Shown piece by piece: positions 24,888 through 34,826 of a stretch of 64,000 nucleotides of DNA (position 1 is the first letter of the stretch; the number at the start of each line of letters is the position of its first letter). The stretch is from DATCYX01 sp963714425 (GTDB lineage Bacteria > Chloroflexota > Anaerolineae > Anaerolineales > UBA4823). The notes under the pieces were generated by a model, which was not told the origin of the DNA, did no database searches, and saw only the letters and a program-made list of their open reading frames with translations. The stretch lies in NCBI GenBank assembly GCA_963714425.1, contig CAVQOI010000005.1:98534-162533 (forward strand). Reading direction: 5' to 3'. A program made the position numbers and the translations under genes.

Positions 24888-27800
24888 CTTCCCTTATCAA
24901 GCAATCGATCGATAAGTCGAATAGGATGGAGAGCAGGGAATTGCGTGCCGTCCTCGATCTGGGATTGGCAAGAGATACCCGCTGCTGCAATTATCCCCGC
25001 ACCAGTATCCATAGCAGAGCGAATAGCTGGGAATAACGCCATTTCCCCAATTTGCATGGATAGCTTATAGTGTTCATCTTCGTAACCAAAAGCACCTGCC
25101 ATACCACAGCATCCAGCTTCCAGCAGTCTGACCTCATAGCCAACGATTTCTAGCATTCTCTGTGTTGCCTCTACTCCCGTTGGAAAGCCATCTGAATGTG
25201 GTAGTTGAGCTTTTTGATAGCAATGCCCGTGCAGAAAGACTCTTTCTATAACTGGTGGATGCTTGATATGCAGCTTGTCAATCAGCGGCTGCCCCGAATG
25301 ATCAGGGCGCACCAGGAACTCATCCACCATCCAGGCGCGCTCAGCAATCGCCTTGAGGCGCGGATTGCCTGGTACCAGATCATTGTATTCGTCCCTTATT
25401 GAATATATTTCGGATGGCTCTATTCCGATCACTGGGAGCTGGTTATCAGGGTCGAGACGTTCGATCGCATCGATCAAACTTGTTGCGTGATGTCGCGCTT
25501 GTTTCACGAATCCCTTCGAAAGCAAAGTCCTACCCGCACCAAGGACTGGTATATGCTGAACCCTGAAACCCAGCGCATTCAATACATGAACTGCAGCGAG
25601 CCCCGCATCAGGATGAAAATATTCTGTAAAAGGATCCGAGAGCAGCAGGCAGGCTTGCCCGACCTCCTGCGAATTGTCATGGTTCCAATCCATAAGCTGC
25701 ATCATTCGTCGTTTTAACCCAATCGATCTGAGCACAGGGAGCTGGCGCCTGGAGGTTAGGCCGAACCACGATTGGGCGATCTGTCTGCCCCAACCAGCTT
25801 TAAGTATGAAATTAATTGGATGGGAAAAGACATGTCCAAATTGTGCAAACAAACCAATGTATGCAAATAAATAATCCCGGACCCTTCGCTGATGGGACTG
25901 GTAATAGTGGTCGAGGAATTCGTACTTCAATTTCGCCATATCCACAGCTGAAGGGCATTCAGACTTGCACCCTTTGCAGGCCAGACATAGATCAAGCGCT
26001 TCAAGCACGCTTTGAGTTAGGAAAGTGTTATCAATTTCACTATAAGGTCTGGAGATCAGGGCACGTAACAGATTTGCACGACCGCGAGTGCTGTGCATTT
26101 CTTCTCGCGTCGCTTGATAGGAAGGACACATGACGCCATCCAACTTCCTGCAAACGCCAGCACCATTGCACATTTCAATGGCGCCATCTAAGCCACCGAT
26201 TTGTGTGAAATCAAGCCCGGTTTTCCAGGATCTTGTTTGAGTAGTCTCGCCAAATCGCAAATTCTGATCCATTCGGGGTGACTCGATTAGCTTTCCAGGA
26301 TTCAACAAACCCATCGGGTCAGCAGCTTTTTTTAGTTCTTTGAAGGCTCCAAAAATATCCTTTCCATACATTTCCTCCAGCCACTCTGAGCGAGACAAAC
26401 CAACGCCATGCTCACCGCTTATGGAACCGCCATGTTTAAGGGTGAGATGGACAGCCTCTCTGGCGATTTCACGGAACACTTGCACCCCTGAGACTGACTT
26501 GAGGTCGACCATCGGGCGAATATGGAGGCATCCAGCCGAAGCATGTGCATAAAAATCGGCAGTGGTGCCATATTCAAAAAAAAGCCGTTGTAGCTCACGC
26601 ACGAATGCGCCTAGTCGTTCCACAGGGACGGAAAGATCCTCGATGAAAGCCGTAGATTTCAGGGTACCTGGACGCGAAGCAAGCAAACCTAATCCAACTT
26701 TCCGGACGGCCCACACTTGATGCTGGTCTTCTGCCAACTCGGCTACTATCATTCTGCTTGAATGACCGAATCTCTCTTTGAGCCGCAGGATCTTTTGAGC
26801 AACCGACGATGAATCGCGTCCACTAAACTCTACAACCAGGAGGTCCTTGGAATCCTCTGCGCCGAGGCAGATATCCTCCAGGATCGATAGCTGTGAAGCA
26901 AAAGCGGGAACTGAGCGTGCCAATGTGACAAGCATCCGGGGTATGAGCTCAATAGCTGAGGGCGCTAATTCGAGGATGCCCGGCGCGGCATCGCAGGCCT
27001 GACCGATATCCTCAAATGGCAGAACAGCTAAGACGGTATGCGTTGGAAGGGAGACAAGCCTTACTTTCGCGGATCGGATAATCGCCAGCGTTCCCTCCGA
27101 GCCAGCCAGCAGAACGCTCAGGTTGATTGATCCCGGACTTACAGGTGGGTAATGCAATGGCTCGGTAGCGGTGTAAGCAAATTGCTCATCCCATCCAGGG
27201 GGCGCTGCTGGCGACCAGGGGATTAGGTAGTTCAAGGTATATCCAGCAGCATTGCGCCAGGTGCGCGGCCAACGCGCTTCAATCGTCGTGGAATAGTGCG
27301 CACGAATATTCAGCGCGGCACGGTAGAGAGCAGCTTCCACACTATCAGCTTGGGAGATGGTCCTTGTGTGCTCGTAAGATATTTCGGAAAATGTTGCCTG
27401 GGAAGAGTCTGAGAGGACAACGTCGGTAGACACCAAGTGGTCGCCTGCCATGCCGTACAGGATCGAATGAGCTCCTGTAGCATTGTTCGCAATACTGCCG
27501 CCCATTGTCGCACGCTCTGCTGAAGCAGGATCTGGCCCAAATTGCAACCCAAACCTCCCAACAGCCTTATTCAAACTGCTCAGGATCACGCCTGGCTCAA
27601 CGGATGCATACCGTTCCTCAGCGTTGATCTCCAGAATCTGATTAAGATACCTGGAACAATCGATGATGAGCGCATTTCCTATTGCCTGACCTGCGAGGCT
27701 TGAGCCAGCACCGCGTGCGAGCAGGGGCACCTGATATTTTCTAGCGACCTCCACAATTAAAGATAGCTCATCTCTATGACGGGGAAATGCAACACCAACC

Positions 27801-27937
27801 GGTTCAATTTGATAAATAGACGCGTCCGTACTATACAGAATTCGGGTTCCTAAATCGAAGCGTGATTCAACTTTCCATTTCTTCAACAATTCGACGAATT
27901 CAGGTAATGCGGACATTTGGAGACCATTGTAGAACAT
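24884..27937 (-). CDS. FAD-linked oxidase fused to Fe-S / CCG domains (GlcD-GlcF or D-lactate dehydrogenase type)
   Basis: 1017 residues. The N-terminal FAD_binding_4 domain (about 35-270) has LLARGAGSSLAGQAIG and GGSIANNATGAHS. A FAD-linked oxidase C-terminal domain (to about 560) carries SAGCLHIRP and GGSISGEHGVG. Two Fe-S motifs follow: CNGAGVC...CPSYQAT with the TRGRAN signature, and CLACKGCKSECP. At the C-terminus is a CCG-type domain (HGHCYQKA, GCCGMAGAFGYE). This architecture oxidises 2-hydroxy acids (D-lactate, glycolate or D-2-hydroxyglutarate) and passes electrons to quinone or an electron-transfer flavoprotein. The start is 27937 or ATG 27916; neither has a clear ribosome site. Substrate not determined. 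Confidence 0.9.
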   Translation of the reverse strand: MFYNGLQMSALPEFVELLKKWKVESRFDLGTRILYSTDASIYQIEPVGVAFPRHRDELSLIVEVARKYQVPLLARGAGSSLAGQAIGNALIIDCSRYLNQILEINAEERYASVEPGVILSSLNKAVGRFGLQFGPDPASAERATMGGSIANNATGAHSILYGMAGDHLVSTDVVLSDSSQATFSEISYEHTRTISQADSVEAALYRAALNIRAHYSTTIEARWPRTWRNAAGYTLNYLIPWSPAAPPGWDEQFAYTATEPLHYPPVSPGSINLSVLLAGSEGTLAIIRSAKVRLVSLPTHTVLAVLPFEDIGQACDAAPGILELAPSAIELIPRMLVTLARSVPAFASQLSILEDICLGAEDSKDLLVVEFSGRDSSSVAQKILRLKERFGHSSRMIVAELAEDQHQVWAVRKVGLGLLASRPGTLKSTAFIEDLSVPVERLGAFVRELQRLFFEYGTTADFYAHASAGCLHIRPMVDLKSVSGVQVFREIAREAVHLTLKHGGSISGEHGVGLSRSEWLEEMYGKDIFGAFKELKKAADPMGLLNPGKLIESPRMDQNLRFGETTQTRSWKTGLDFTQIGGLDGAIEMCNGAGVCRKLDGVMCPSYQATREEMHSTRGRANLLRALISRPYSEIDNTFLTQSVLEALDLCLACKGCKSECPSAVDMAKLKYEFLDHYYQSHQRRVRDYLFAYIGLFAQFGHVFSHPINFILKAGWGRQIAQSWFGLTSRRQLPVLRSIGLKRRMMQLMDWNHDNSQEVGQACLLLSDPFTEYFHPDAGLAAVHVLNALGFRVQHIPVLGAGRTLLSKGFVKQARHHATSLIDAIERLDPDNQLPVIGIEPSEIYSIRDEYNDLVPGNPRLKAIAERAWMVDEFLVRPDHSGQPLIDKLHIKHPPVIERVFLHGHCYQKAQLPHSDGFPTGVEATQRMLEIVGYEVRLLEAGCCGMAGAFGYEDEHYKLSMQIGEMALFPAIRSAMDTGAGIIAAAGISCQSQIEDGTQFPALHPIRLIDRLLDKGS

Positions 27938-28135
27938 AAATTACTATATGGGGAGAGGTATATCTTCCTCACAAGCAACCACGAGGCATTCGCATCAGTC
28001 TTAATGCTTTTCCGCATTACTTCAGTTGATGAAAGTCACATTGACGCTGCCTTCGAAAAGGTATACACTCAAAGAGCTTCTCTCGCCAATCACAGAATTC
28101 TGACCAAGTAACCTATTCAGGAGATCGATCGAATA

Positions 28136-29368
28136 ATGTCAATCAGCCAGTTAGCCCGCTCAATCGCTGAGTCCCCAACTCTGGCACTCAACGAAGAAGC
28201 CAGACTTTTGCGCGAACGCGGAGAGCCGGTGATAAATTTGAGCATCGGTGAGCCGAAGAACAAAGCGCCAATAACAGCAATTCTAAGTTCTGCAGCCAGA
28301 TTAGCATCAGGCGATGTTAAATATACTCCGCCAGACGGCATGCCCTCGCTCAAAAAGGCCATCATTCGCTATATGGACGAATATTATGACCGCCTCGCAG
28401 CACCAGAGAATGTGATCGTCTCCGCTGGCGCCAAGCAATCTCTTTTTAATGTTCTATTTTCCATTCTCAATCCTCAGGATGAAGTCATCATACTAGCACC
28501 TTACTGGGTGAGTTATCCTGAAATTGTAAAAATGTGCTATGGGGTGCCCGTGATTGTCACTCCGGAAGATGGTGGTTTTCATCCTCGCATGGAAGAGATC
28601 GAGCGCGCGGCCAGCACCTACACAAAAGCGATCATTGTCAACAGCCCAAACAATCCCTCAGGCTGTGTCTATTCCGATGCGTTTATTGCTCAGATTGTTG
28701 AATATTGTGAAAGCAAAAAGATCTATTTGATCATGGACGATATTTATCACAAGATCGTCTTTGACGGCCTAAAACCTGCGCCTGCGTACCGCTTCACTAC
28801 GAAAGACCTGGAAACCACGATGGTGGTGGTTGTAAATGGTGTCTCAAAATTGTATGGAATGACTGGTTTTCGCATTGGATGGGTGGTTGCGAATCGCAAT
28901 CTGGTAGAAATAATGACCAATGTTCAGGCACAGACGACTTCCTGCACTTCTATCGTATTGCAAGCAGCTGCTGAGGGTGCACTGACTGGTTTGCAAAGCA
29001 TCGTTGAAAATTTGAGGATGACTTTTGAAAACAATCGAGATGTGATTGTAGAAGAACTTTCGTCTTTCAATGGAATCCGCGTAACGAAACCAGCAGGTAC
29101 ATTCTACGTCCTTCCAGATTTTCGTGCCTACTGTCCATCAAGTATTGCCCGAAATTCCTTTGAGCTTGCCAAGTTTCTGCTCAAGAAAGCCCTGGTTGTG
29201 ACCGTTCCAGGCAGGGAATTTGGCATGGAAGGCTATCTAAGGCTAAGCTTTGCTGCAAACGTCAAAGACATCATGGTAGGCATAGAGCGTATTAAATGGG
29301 CGCTCGACCCGCAAGCTCCTAACGAAATCTACATCGGCGATCGAAAACTTGTAAGGGATTGGTTATGA
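28136..29368 (+). CDS. Pyridoxal-phosphate aminotransferase, aspartate aminotransferase (AspC) type
   Basis: 410-residue fold-type I aminotransferase, class I/II. Motifs: substrate loop NLSIGEPKNKAP, cofactor-stacking region ILAPYWVSYPE, NSPNNPSG, the Schiff-base lysine in VNGVSKLYGMTGFRIGW, and the carboxylate-binding arginine near the C-terminus in GYLRLSFA. AGGAG lies 12 bases upstream. The stop overlaps the pckA start by four bases, so the two are translationally coupled. Coupling to PEP carboxykinase favours an aspartate/oxaloacetate substrate, feeding aspartate carbon into PEP. That assignment is inference; related enzymes accept several amino acids. Confidence 0.88.
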   Translation: MSISQLARSIAESPTLALNEEARLLRERGEPVINLSIGEPKNKAPITAILSSAARLASGDVKYTPPDGMPSLKKAIIRYMDEYYDRLAAPENVIVSAGAKQSLFNVLFSILNPQDEVIILAPYWVSYPEIVKMCYGVPVIVTPEDGGFHPRMEEIERAASTYTKAIIVNSPNNPSGCVYSDAFIAQIVEYCESKKIYLIMDDIYHKIVFDGLKPAPAYRFTTKDLETTMVVVVNGVSKLYGMTGFRIGWVVANRNLVEIMTNVQAQTTSCTSIVLQAAAEGALTGLQSIVENLRMTFENNRDVIVEELSSFNGIRVTKPAGTFYVLPDFRAYCPSSIARNSFELAKFLLKKALVVTVPGREFGMEGYLRLSFAANVKDIMVGIERIKWALDPQAPNEIYIGDRKLVRDWL

Positions 29369-31005
29369 ACAACATTCTTGACATCAAGTCCCCAGCCGAG
29401 CTTCAGGCGAACGATCTGAAATGCGATTACGGGCTTGAAAATTTAGGGTTGACAAACCTTAACCGGACATATTGGAACCTGCCCAATGAGGCACTTTATG
29501 AGGAGGCTATCTTCCGGAATGAAGGCAAGATCGCTCATCAGGGTGCTTTGGTGGTAAACACGGGAGTGCACACTGCGCGTGCCGCAAACGATAAAGTCAT
29601 TGTACGTGAAGAAACTTCTGCTGAAAATGTGTGGTGGGGACAATACAATCGCCCTTACGATCCAATGAAATTCAACGATCTTTTCAACAGGGTGCAGGGT
29701 TATCTGCAGGGTAGAGATGTCTTCATTCAGGACTGCTACGCAGGAGCAGATTCGAACTATCGCCTCCCAATACGGATCATCACTGAGAATGCCTGGCATA
29801 GCCTGTTTGCGCGCAATATGTTTCTATTACCTGAGAACGCCGATGAATATCATAAGCACATTCCGGAGTTTACTGTGGTGGCAGTACCATCGTTTAAAGC
29901 TTTTCCCCAGATCGATGGTACAGCTGCAGCTACCATAATCGCATTAAGTTTCGCGGAGAAGCTCTGCATCATTGGTAACTCTGGCTATGCAGGAGAGATT
30001 AAAAAGTCAATATTTACTATAATGAACTATATCCTGCCATTACAAGGCGTCATGACCATGCATTGTTCTGCAAATGTGGGACCGACTGGCGATGTGGCTC
30101 TATTTTTTGGTTTATCCGGCACCGGCAAGACAACTTTGTCCGCTGACCCAGGCCGCAGGCTAATTGGAGACGACGAGCATGGCTGGAGTGACGACGGAGT
30201 TTTCAATTTCGAGGGCGGATGTTACGCCAAGGTCATCGCCCTTTCTCCCAGTGCGGAGCCACAGATATATGCTTGCACACGCAAGTTTGGGACTATCCTG
30301 GAAAATGTCGTGTACGACCCTGTTACACGATACATTGACCTTGATGACGATCGCCTCACCGAGAATACGCGGGCATCCTACCCGCTCGAATTTATCGAGA
30401 ATGCTGTACCTGAGAAAGCGGCTGGACATCCATCAGATATTATCTTCTTAACATGTGACGCCTCAGGCGTTATGCCGCCCCTGGCTCGGTTGAATACTAC
30501 CCAAGCGATGTATCACTTCATCTCAGGGTACACAAGCAAAGTGGCAGGGACGGAGATCGGCTTAGGGAAAGAGCCGGAGATCACTTTCAGCACCTGCTTC
30601 GGTGGGCCATTCATGGTACACCACCCAGCCTTCTATGCTGATTTGTTGCGGAGAAAAATTGAGCGGTATGGAGTAAATTGCTGGCTGTTGAATACAGGTT
30701 GGGTTGGTGGACCTTACGGAATCGGAAAGCGTATAAGTATCCAGCACACTCGTAGGATGCTCAATGCAGCCTTAGATGGAGAACTTGATGCTGTAGAATA
30801 CTACACCGACTCAGTATTTGGTTATCAAGTGCCCAAATCTTGTCCTGGCGTCCCAGAAGGTGTGATGAATCCAGCGGCTTCCTGGTCAAGTAAGGAAGCT
30901 TACCTCAAACGTTATCGAGCGCTTGCATCTCGATTTATTGATAACTTCAAGAAATTCGATAAGGAATCACCCCCCGAGGTGAGGGCTGCTGGACCGAGCC
31001 TGTAA
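29365..31005 (+). CDS. pckA: Phosphoenolpyruvate carboxykinase (ATP)
   Basis: 546-residue enzyme converting oxaloacetate and ATP to PEP and CO2, or the reverse. Kinase-type phosphate loop GLSGTGKTTLS, the metal-binding IGDDEHGW, the family motif NFEGGCYAK and the adenine-binding RASYPLEFIENA are all seen. The length is normal for the ATP-dependent family (the GTP form is about 600 residues and differs). ATG 29365 overlaps the aminotransferase stop as ATGA; a TTG two codons upstream is less likely. Together with the upstream aminotransferase and the nearby decarboxylase operon, it sits in C3/C4 acid metabolism. Confidence 0.97.
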   Translation: MNNILDIKSPAELQANDLKCDYGLENLGLTNLNRTYWNLPNEALYEEAIFRNEGKIAHQGALVVNTGVHTARAANDKVIVREETSAENVWWGQYNRPYDPMKFNDLFNRVQGYLQGRDVFIQDCYAGADSNYRLPIRIITENAWHSLFARNMFLLPENADEYHKHIPEFTVVAVPSFKAFPQIDGTAAATIIALSFAEKLCIIGNSGYAGEIKKSIFTIMNYILPLQGVMTMHCSANVGPTGDVALFFGLSGTGKTTLSADPGRRLIGDDEHGWSDDGVFNFEGGCYAKVIALSPSAEPQIYACTRKFGTILENVVYDPVTRYIDLDDDRLTENTRASYPLEFIENAVPEKAAGHPSDIIFLTCDASGVMPPLARLNTTQAMYHFISGYTSKVAGTEIGLGKEPEITFSTCFGGPFMVHHPAFYADLLRRKIERYGVNCWLLNTGWVGGPYGIGKRISIQHTRRMLNAALDGELDAVEYYTDSVFGYQVPKSCPGVPEGVMNPAASWSSKEAYLKRYRALASRFIDNFKKFDKESPPEVRAAGPSL

Positions 31006-31059
31006 GAATAATGAAGACACTTATCGACGATATCATCCCCACTGACGTAGAAGGGCTGT

Positions 31060-31269
31060 CTACAATGCCCAGGCAAGTAAAATACCCAGAAAGGCAAGGA
31101 TTACTCCTAGGTGTAGTAGCAGATCGCTGCTCTCCACCCACCCCGAAGATGGGATGAACTGAAAAACAAAGTTTGCCAGCACCATAAATATCCCAAGGAT
31201 TATCAATAATCCCTTTCGATGGGCTAGGAATTCCGATAGTTGATCAAGTAGCCGATTAAGCCAGCGCAT
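31060..31269 (-). CDS. Small hypothetical membrane protein
   Basis: 69 residues with two predicted transmembrane helices (about 20-40, GLLIILGIFMVLANFVF, and 49-69, LLLHLGVILAFLGILLAWAL) joined by a short loop. A basic, amphipathic N-terminus (RWLNRLLDQLSEFLAHRKG) suggests the N-terminus is inside. It begins nine bases after hflX on the same strand. I believe similar short proteins follow hflX in other Chloroflexi, but cannot name a family. Confidence 0.65.
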   Translation of the reverse strand: MRWLNRLLDQLSEFLAHRKGLLIILGIFMVLANFVFQFIPSSGWVESSDLLLHLGVILAFLGILLAWAL

Positions 31270-31278
31270 ATCCCCTCC

Positions 31279-32607
31279 CTACCCAGAATTGGGAACAAGA
31301 TAGGGTGAATATTGAGCTAATAGCCTGCCTGGAAGCCGTCCCTGTATCAGGACGGCTTCGTGTGTTTGTTCGACCCGTTCAACCTGACCCTGTTCATGGA
31401 AGGCAGCAATCAAGCTACCTTGCTTGTACGGTAGTCTAACTACAACAGGAGTGAGATTTTGGTACAGGTGCTCATTTATCAGCGATAGCAGATTTTGGAT
31501 CCCCTCTCCCGTCAGGGCAGATAGGGCTGTTGAGTTTGGAAAATCTGATAGAGAATCTCGAGCGCGTTCCGGGTCGTTGAGTAGATCAATCTTATTGAGA
31601 GCAGTCAACATGGGGATATGGTCAGCCTCGATATCGACTAACGATTTATGAACGGCATCTGCCTGGGCATGAGCGTTCTTATGCGTGACATCCACTACGT
31701 GCACTAGAAGATCCGCCTCGACGATCTCCTCCAGGGTCGCTCTAAATGCAGCGATGAGCTGTGTCGGAAGTTTTTGAATGAAACCAACTGTATCTGTCAC
31801 CAAGAACATATTCCCCCCGGGGAGCTCAACCCTGCGCGTGGTAGGATCAAGTGTGGCGAATAACTGGTTAGCTACGTAAACATCCGCCTGAGAGAGACTA
31901 TTTAGAAGCGTAGATTTACCAGCATTTGTGTAACCAACCAGTGCTACCACAGGGATGCGTGATTGCTTGCGGCGGGTGCGGTAGAGCTGCCGATGTGTGC
32001 GTACCTTCTCTAATTCACTCTTAAGCTGTGTAATACGGCGTCGGATATCTCGGCGATCGACCTCCAACTGAGTCTCGCCTGGTCCACGCAACCCAACGCC
32101 TCCGACACCTCCAGAGCGCCCACCTCCACCGCCTGCCTGGCGAGCCAGGTGGGTCCAGGCGCGGGTCAGTCGTGGCAGTCGATATTCATATTGTGCCAGC
32201 TCAACCTGTAATGCGCCTTCACGCGTATCTGCATGCTGGGCAAAGATGTCTAAGATCAAGGCAGTCCGGTCTAATATGCGAGCGCCCTCACCGAATATTT
32301 TCTCTAATTCACGTAGATGGCGCGGCGAGAGCTCCTCGTCGAATAGAATTACGTCTGCAGAAAGCTCTTCCGCAAGAGCCTGAACCTCCTCCACTTTTCC
32401 CGGACCCATGAATGTTCGAGAATTCGGATGATCCAAGCGTTGAGTAGCCTCACCCACTACCTCTAAGCCGGCAGTATCTGCTAGGAGAGCGAGCTCGACG
32501 AGCGAATCGTCGAGGTTCAACAGATTTACCACATTACGCAGTTCTATGCCCACTAGAAATGCACGCTCCAATGGCCGTTTGGTGGGTTCAGGTATTTTTC
32601 TTGCCAT
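31279..32607 (-). CDS. hflX: Ribosome-associated GTPase HflX
   Basis: 442-residue GTPase that binds the large ribosomal subunit and rescues stalled ribosomes. The N-terminal HflX-specific domain (about 20-200) has DVILFDEELSPRHLRELEK, ILDRTALILDIFAQHA and a Gly-rich GGGGGRSGGVGGVGLRGPGETQLE. The G domain follows: G1 GYTNAGKST, G3 DTVGFI, G4 NKID. A short C-terminal domain ends the protein. The small membrane-protein gene follows by nine bases and the histidine kinase precedes by two bases on the same strand, so this is a three-gene operon driven from the kinase promoter. Confidence 0.95.
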   Translation of the reverse strand: MARKIPEPTKRPLERAFLVGIELRNVVNLLNLDDSLVELALLADTAGLEVVGEATQRLDHPNSRTFMGPGKVEEVQALAEELSADVILFDEELSPRHLRELEKIFGEGARILDRTALILDIFAQHADTREGALQVELAQYEYRLPRLTRAWTHLARQAGGGGGRSGGVGGVGLRGPGETQLEVDRRDIRRRITQLKSELEKVRTHRQLYRTRRKQSRIPVVALVGYTNAGKSTLLNSLSQADVYVANQLFATLDPTTRRVELPGGNMFLVTDTVGFIQKLPTQLIAAFRATLEEIVEADLLVHVVDVTHKNAHAQADAVHKSLVDIEADHIPMLTALNKIDLLNDPERARDSLSDFPNSTALSALTGEGIQNLLSLINEHLYQNLTPVVVRLPYKQGSLIAAFHEQGQVERVEQTHEAVLIQGRLPGRLLAQYSPYLVPNSG

Positions 32608-32609
32608 AG

Positions 32610-33854
32610 CTATTCGTAGGGATCTCGTAATTCTCCAAATTGCAGAGGTGAGCGGAAGATACTCGCCATCTTTTCGTCAGGCGGCTCGGATCTAATTGGG
32701 AGCAAAATGTGAAATTTTGATCCTGGACATTTTACCTCATCATAACCTTCAGATTCAACCCAGATCGTTCCTCCGTGCGCCTCGACAATCCCCTTTGCAA
32801 TTGGCAAACCTAACCCAGGTCCACCACCCTTGAATTTGGTCTTGCCGCTCGAATGTAGTGCAGCATCACCCAGCCTTCCAAATTTCTCAAAAATTGCTGT
32901 GTGATACGAAGGATCAATCCCAATTCCGCTATCTTCAACAGTGATTTCAATAAAACTCGGCAACAAGCGAGCATCGATCTGAATCGTTCCATTATCTGGA
33001 GTATATTTAATCGCATTAGAGATAACATTGCTCAGAGCTTGGTAAATGCGCTCCTCATCCCCAAAGGTCATTTGCTCAGTTCCTTGGAACGGAAGCACTT
33101 CGAGTGATATATATCGTTCAACTGCTGCGGCTTTGAATTCTTGACTCAGCATGTGCAATAATCGGCTAATCCAAACAGGTTGGTAATTGAGCGCCAGCAT
33201 CTGGTTATCGATCATGGATACATCAATCATATCATCCACAATTTGTGTCAGTCTGTAAGTACCATTCTCGATGCCCTTGAGTAAGATCAAATATTGGGTC
33301 TCTCCACCCGCATCCGAAAAACGGTCTTTGAGCATGTCTTTATAACCCTCAATGAGCGTCAAGGGAGTTTTCAGCTCATGGGCAGCAATGGCAATAAAAT
33401 CAGATTTGCTCCTATCAAGGCGCTCCAACGTCTGGCGGGCGCCCTCGAATTTCTTGGAAATATGCTCGCCCCGAAGGATCGTTTCTTTACTCGCTGCGTA
33501 GCCAAAGCAGTAAGTGAACACGGGCAATACAACTCCCACAAACTCGATCAATTCATCCCCATCCAAATTTTCGAGAGCCACATCGTAAGTCGCAAGAAGG
33601 ATTTGCTCGAGAAAAGGCATGGAAGTGTTTTCAGGATTTTCAAGGTCCGTTTGTGTGCGTGCTTCGACCCATTCGTCCAGAACAGGGTTTAGCCATGCTG
33701 GATCCCCCGATTGGATAGCTTGAGTCAGCAAATCATAAAAATACTCGAGTTGGCTTCTGAATAGGATCCGTGTCCCCTCACCCCTGGCAAGCCTATGGGA
33801 GGTATTTGAAATCCAAATTTCCTTTATCTTTACAAGAGAATCTAATACTGGCAT
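32610..33854 (-). CDS. Soluble sensor histidine kinase
   Basis: 414 residues without transmembrane segments, so cytosolic. The N-terminal half (1-165) is helical and includes FRSQLEYFYDLL and EQILLATYDVALEN. It resembles the helical sensing domains of RsbR or bacteriorhodopsin-like kinases, but the family is not certain. The HisKA dimerisation domain has the phospho-acceptor in AAHELKTPLTLIEGY, followed by HATPase_c with the N box (ALSNVISNAIKYT), G1 (VEDSGIGID), F box (IFEKFGR) and G2 (GPGLGLPIAKGIV). No response regulator is adjacent. Its promoter places the transcription start very close to the ATG. Confidence 0.9.
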   Translation of the reverse strand: MPVLDSLVKIKEIWISNTSHRLARGEGTRILFRSQLEYFYDLLTQAIQSGDPAWLNPVLDEWVEARTQTDLENPENTSMPFLEQILLATYDVALENLDGDELIEFVGVVLPVFTYCFGYAASKETILRGEHISKKFEGARQTLERLDRSKSDFIAIAAHELKTPLTLIEGYKDMLKDRFSDAGGETQYLILLKGIENGTYRLTQIVDDMIDVSMIDNQMLALNYQPVWISRLLHMLSQEFKAAAVERYISLEVLPFQGTEQMTFGDEERIYQALSNVISNAIKYTPDNGTIQIDARLLPSFIEITVEDSGIGIDPSYHTAIFEKFGRLGDAALHSSGKTKFKGGGPGLGLPIAKGIVEAHGGTIWVESEGYDEVKCPGSKFHILLPIRSEPPDEKMASIFRSPLQFGELRDPYE

Positions 33855-33863
33855 GTACTACAA

Positions 33864-33892
33864 AGTTTACGACAGGATAATTGATTTGCCAA
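33864..33892 (-). promoter_or_regulatory. Promoter of the histidine kinase-hflX operon
   Basis: TTGGCA (33887-33892), 17-base spacer, TAAACT (33864-33869) on the minus strand. The ATG lies nine bases after the -10, leaving a predicted leader of only about three bases and no Shine-Dalgarno. Confidence 0.6.
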
Positions 33893-33910
33893 GAAGGTTA
33901 ACCTCGGATT

Positions 33911-34826
33911 TTATTTACGAATTCGTTTGGTCAGAAATGTAAGAAGGGTATCCCCAACAATTTTTAGAACTCTCAGCAGAGACCTTGTCCGGTGTATCCT
34001 CAGTAGTATGGTAATAAGCGTAATCAAAATCAATGATATCGACCGCGGGGATCCCTAGAGCAAGAAAGGGTGTGTGATCGTCCAAAATTGAATGCTTCAC
34101 CTCTGGTATGAAAGTGTCAATGTAACCTAAATCTCCAGCAATTTGCCAGAGCTCGCTTGTCAACGCTTGGTTTGAACTTCGCTCCTGGTAAATGTTTAGA
34201 TCTTTGTCGCCGATCATATCCACGATAATGACCATTTCTGGATAACTCACAAGTGCTTGTGCGAAAGCTGTCGAGCCCATTATCCAGTCCCATCCTGGGA
34301 TGCGTCCATTATCTTCAGCGTCAAAGAATACCAACCAAATTTCGCCCTCGATCTCATCCGGAATGATGCGTGCCAGCTCTAATAACACTGCTACTCCCGA
34401 AGCGCCGTCATTTGCACCTGGAACAGGTTTGTTTCTCTTTGCAGGATCGGGGTCGTGATCTGCAAAGATCCGAGAGTCGTAATGTGCGCCGATGATTATC
34501 CAGGAGTCTCCTTCCCCTCTTTTTCCGATCACATTACGGATTGGTTTATCCAATAGCGTCGTTTCCCGGATCTCGACTTCCCAATTGGCTGCAGCAAGAG
34601 AATCACTGATATAGGTGACTGTCTGTTGGTGGGCATCACTCCCAGGGATACGCGGCCCAAATTCAATTTGCTGGTTGACATCCGCCAACGCTCGCTCACC
34701 ATTAAAAACCGTATCCTCCGTTTTTTTTGCTAAGGGTGAGCACGCAGAAAAAAGGATTAATGCGAGAGTTAGTACTCGTGCAGTTTGTTGTTTTAATGAT
34801 GAGAAAGCGTATATTGAATTTTTCAC
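33911..34826 (-). CDS. M28-family peptidase / glutaminyl-cyclase-like lipoprotein (C-terminal frameshift)
   Basis: Zinc-dependent aminopeptidase or glutaminyl-peptide cyclotransferase. The signal peptide ends in a lipobox-like LFSAC near residue 29. Metal/active-site segments: GAHYDSR, GANDGASGVAVLLELAR, FFDAEDNGR, and a final His in YYHTTEDTPDKV. The continuous frame ends at 33915 with an odd tail after SAES. Removing one T on the coding strand (an A at 33968-33969) restores LKIVGDTLLTFLTKRIRK and a stop at 33911, the normal M28 ending. The start is GTG 34826. It is transcribed away from tatA. Substrate unknown; glutaminyl cyclase is suggested by the overall arrangement. Confidence 0.85.

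Noticed and set aside
27917..28111. Small plus-strand frame upstream of the aminotransferase
   Set aside because: It overlaps the 5' end of the flavin/Fe-S gene, has no ribosome site and no recognisable protein features.
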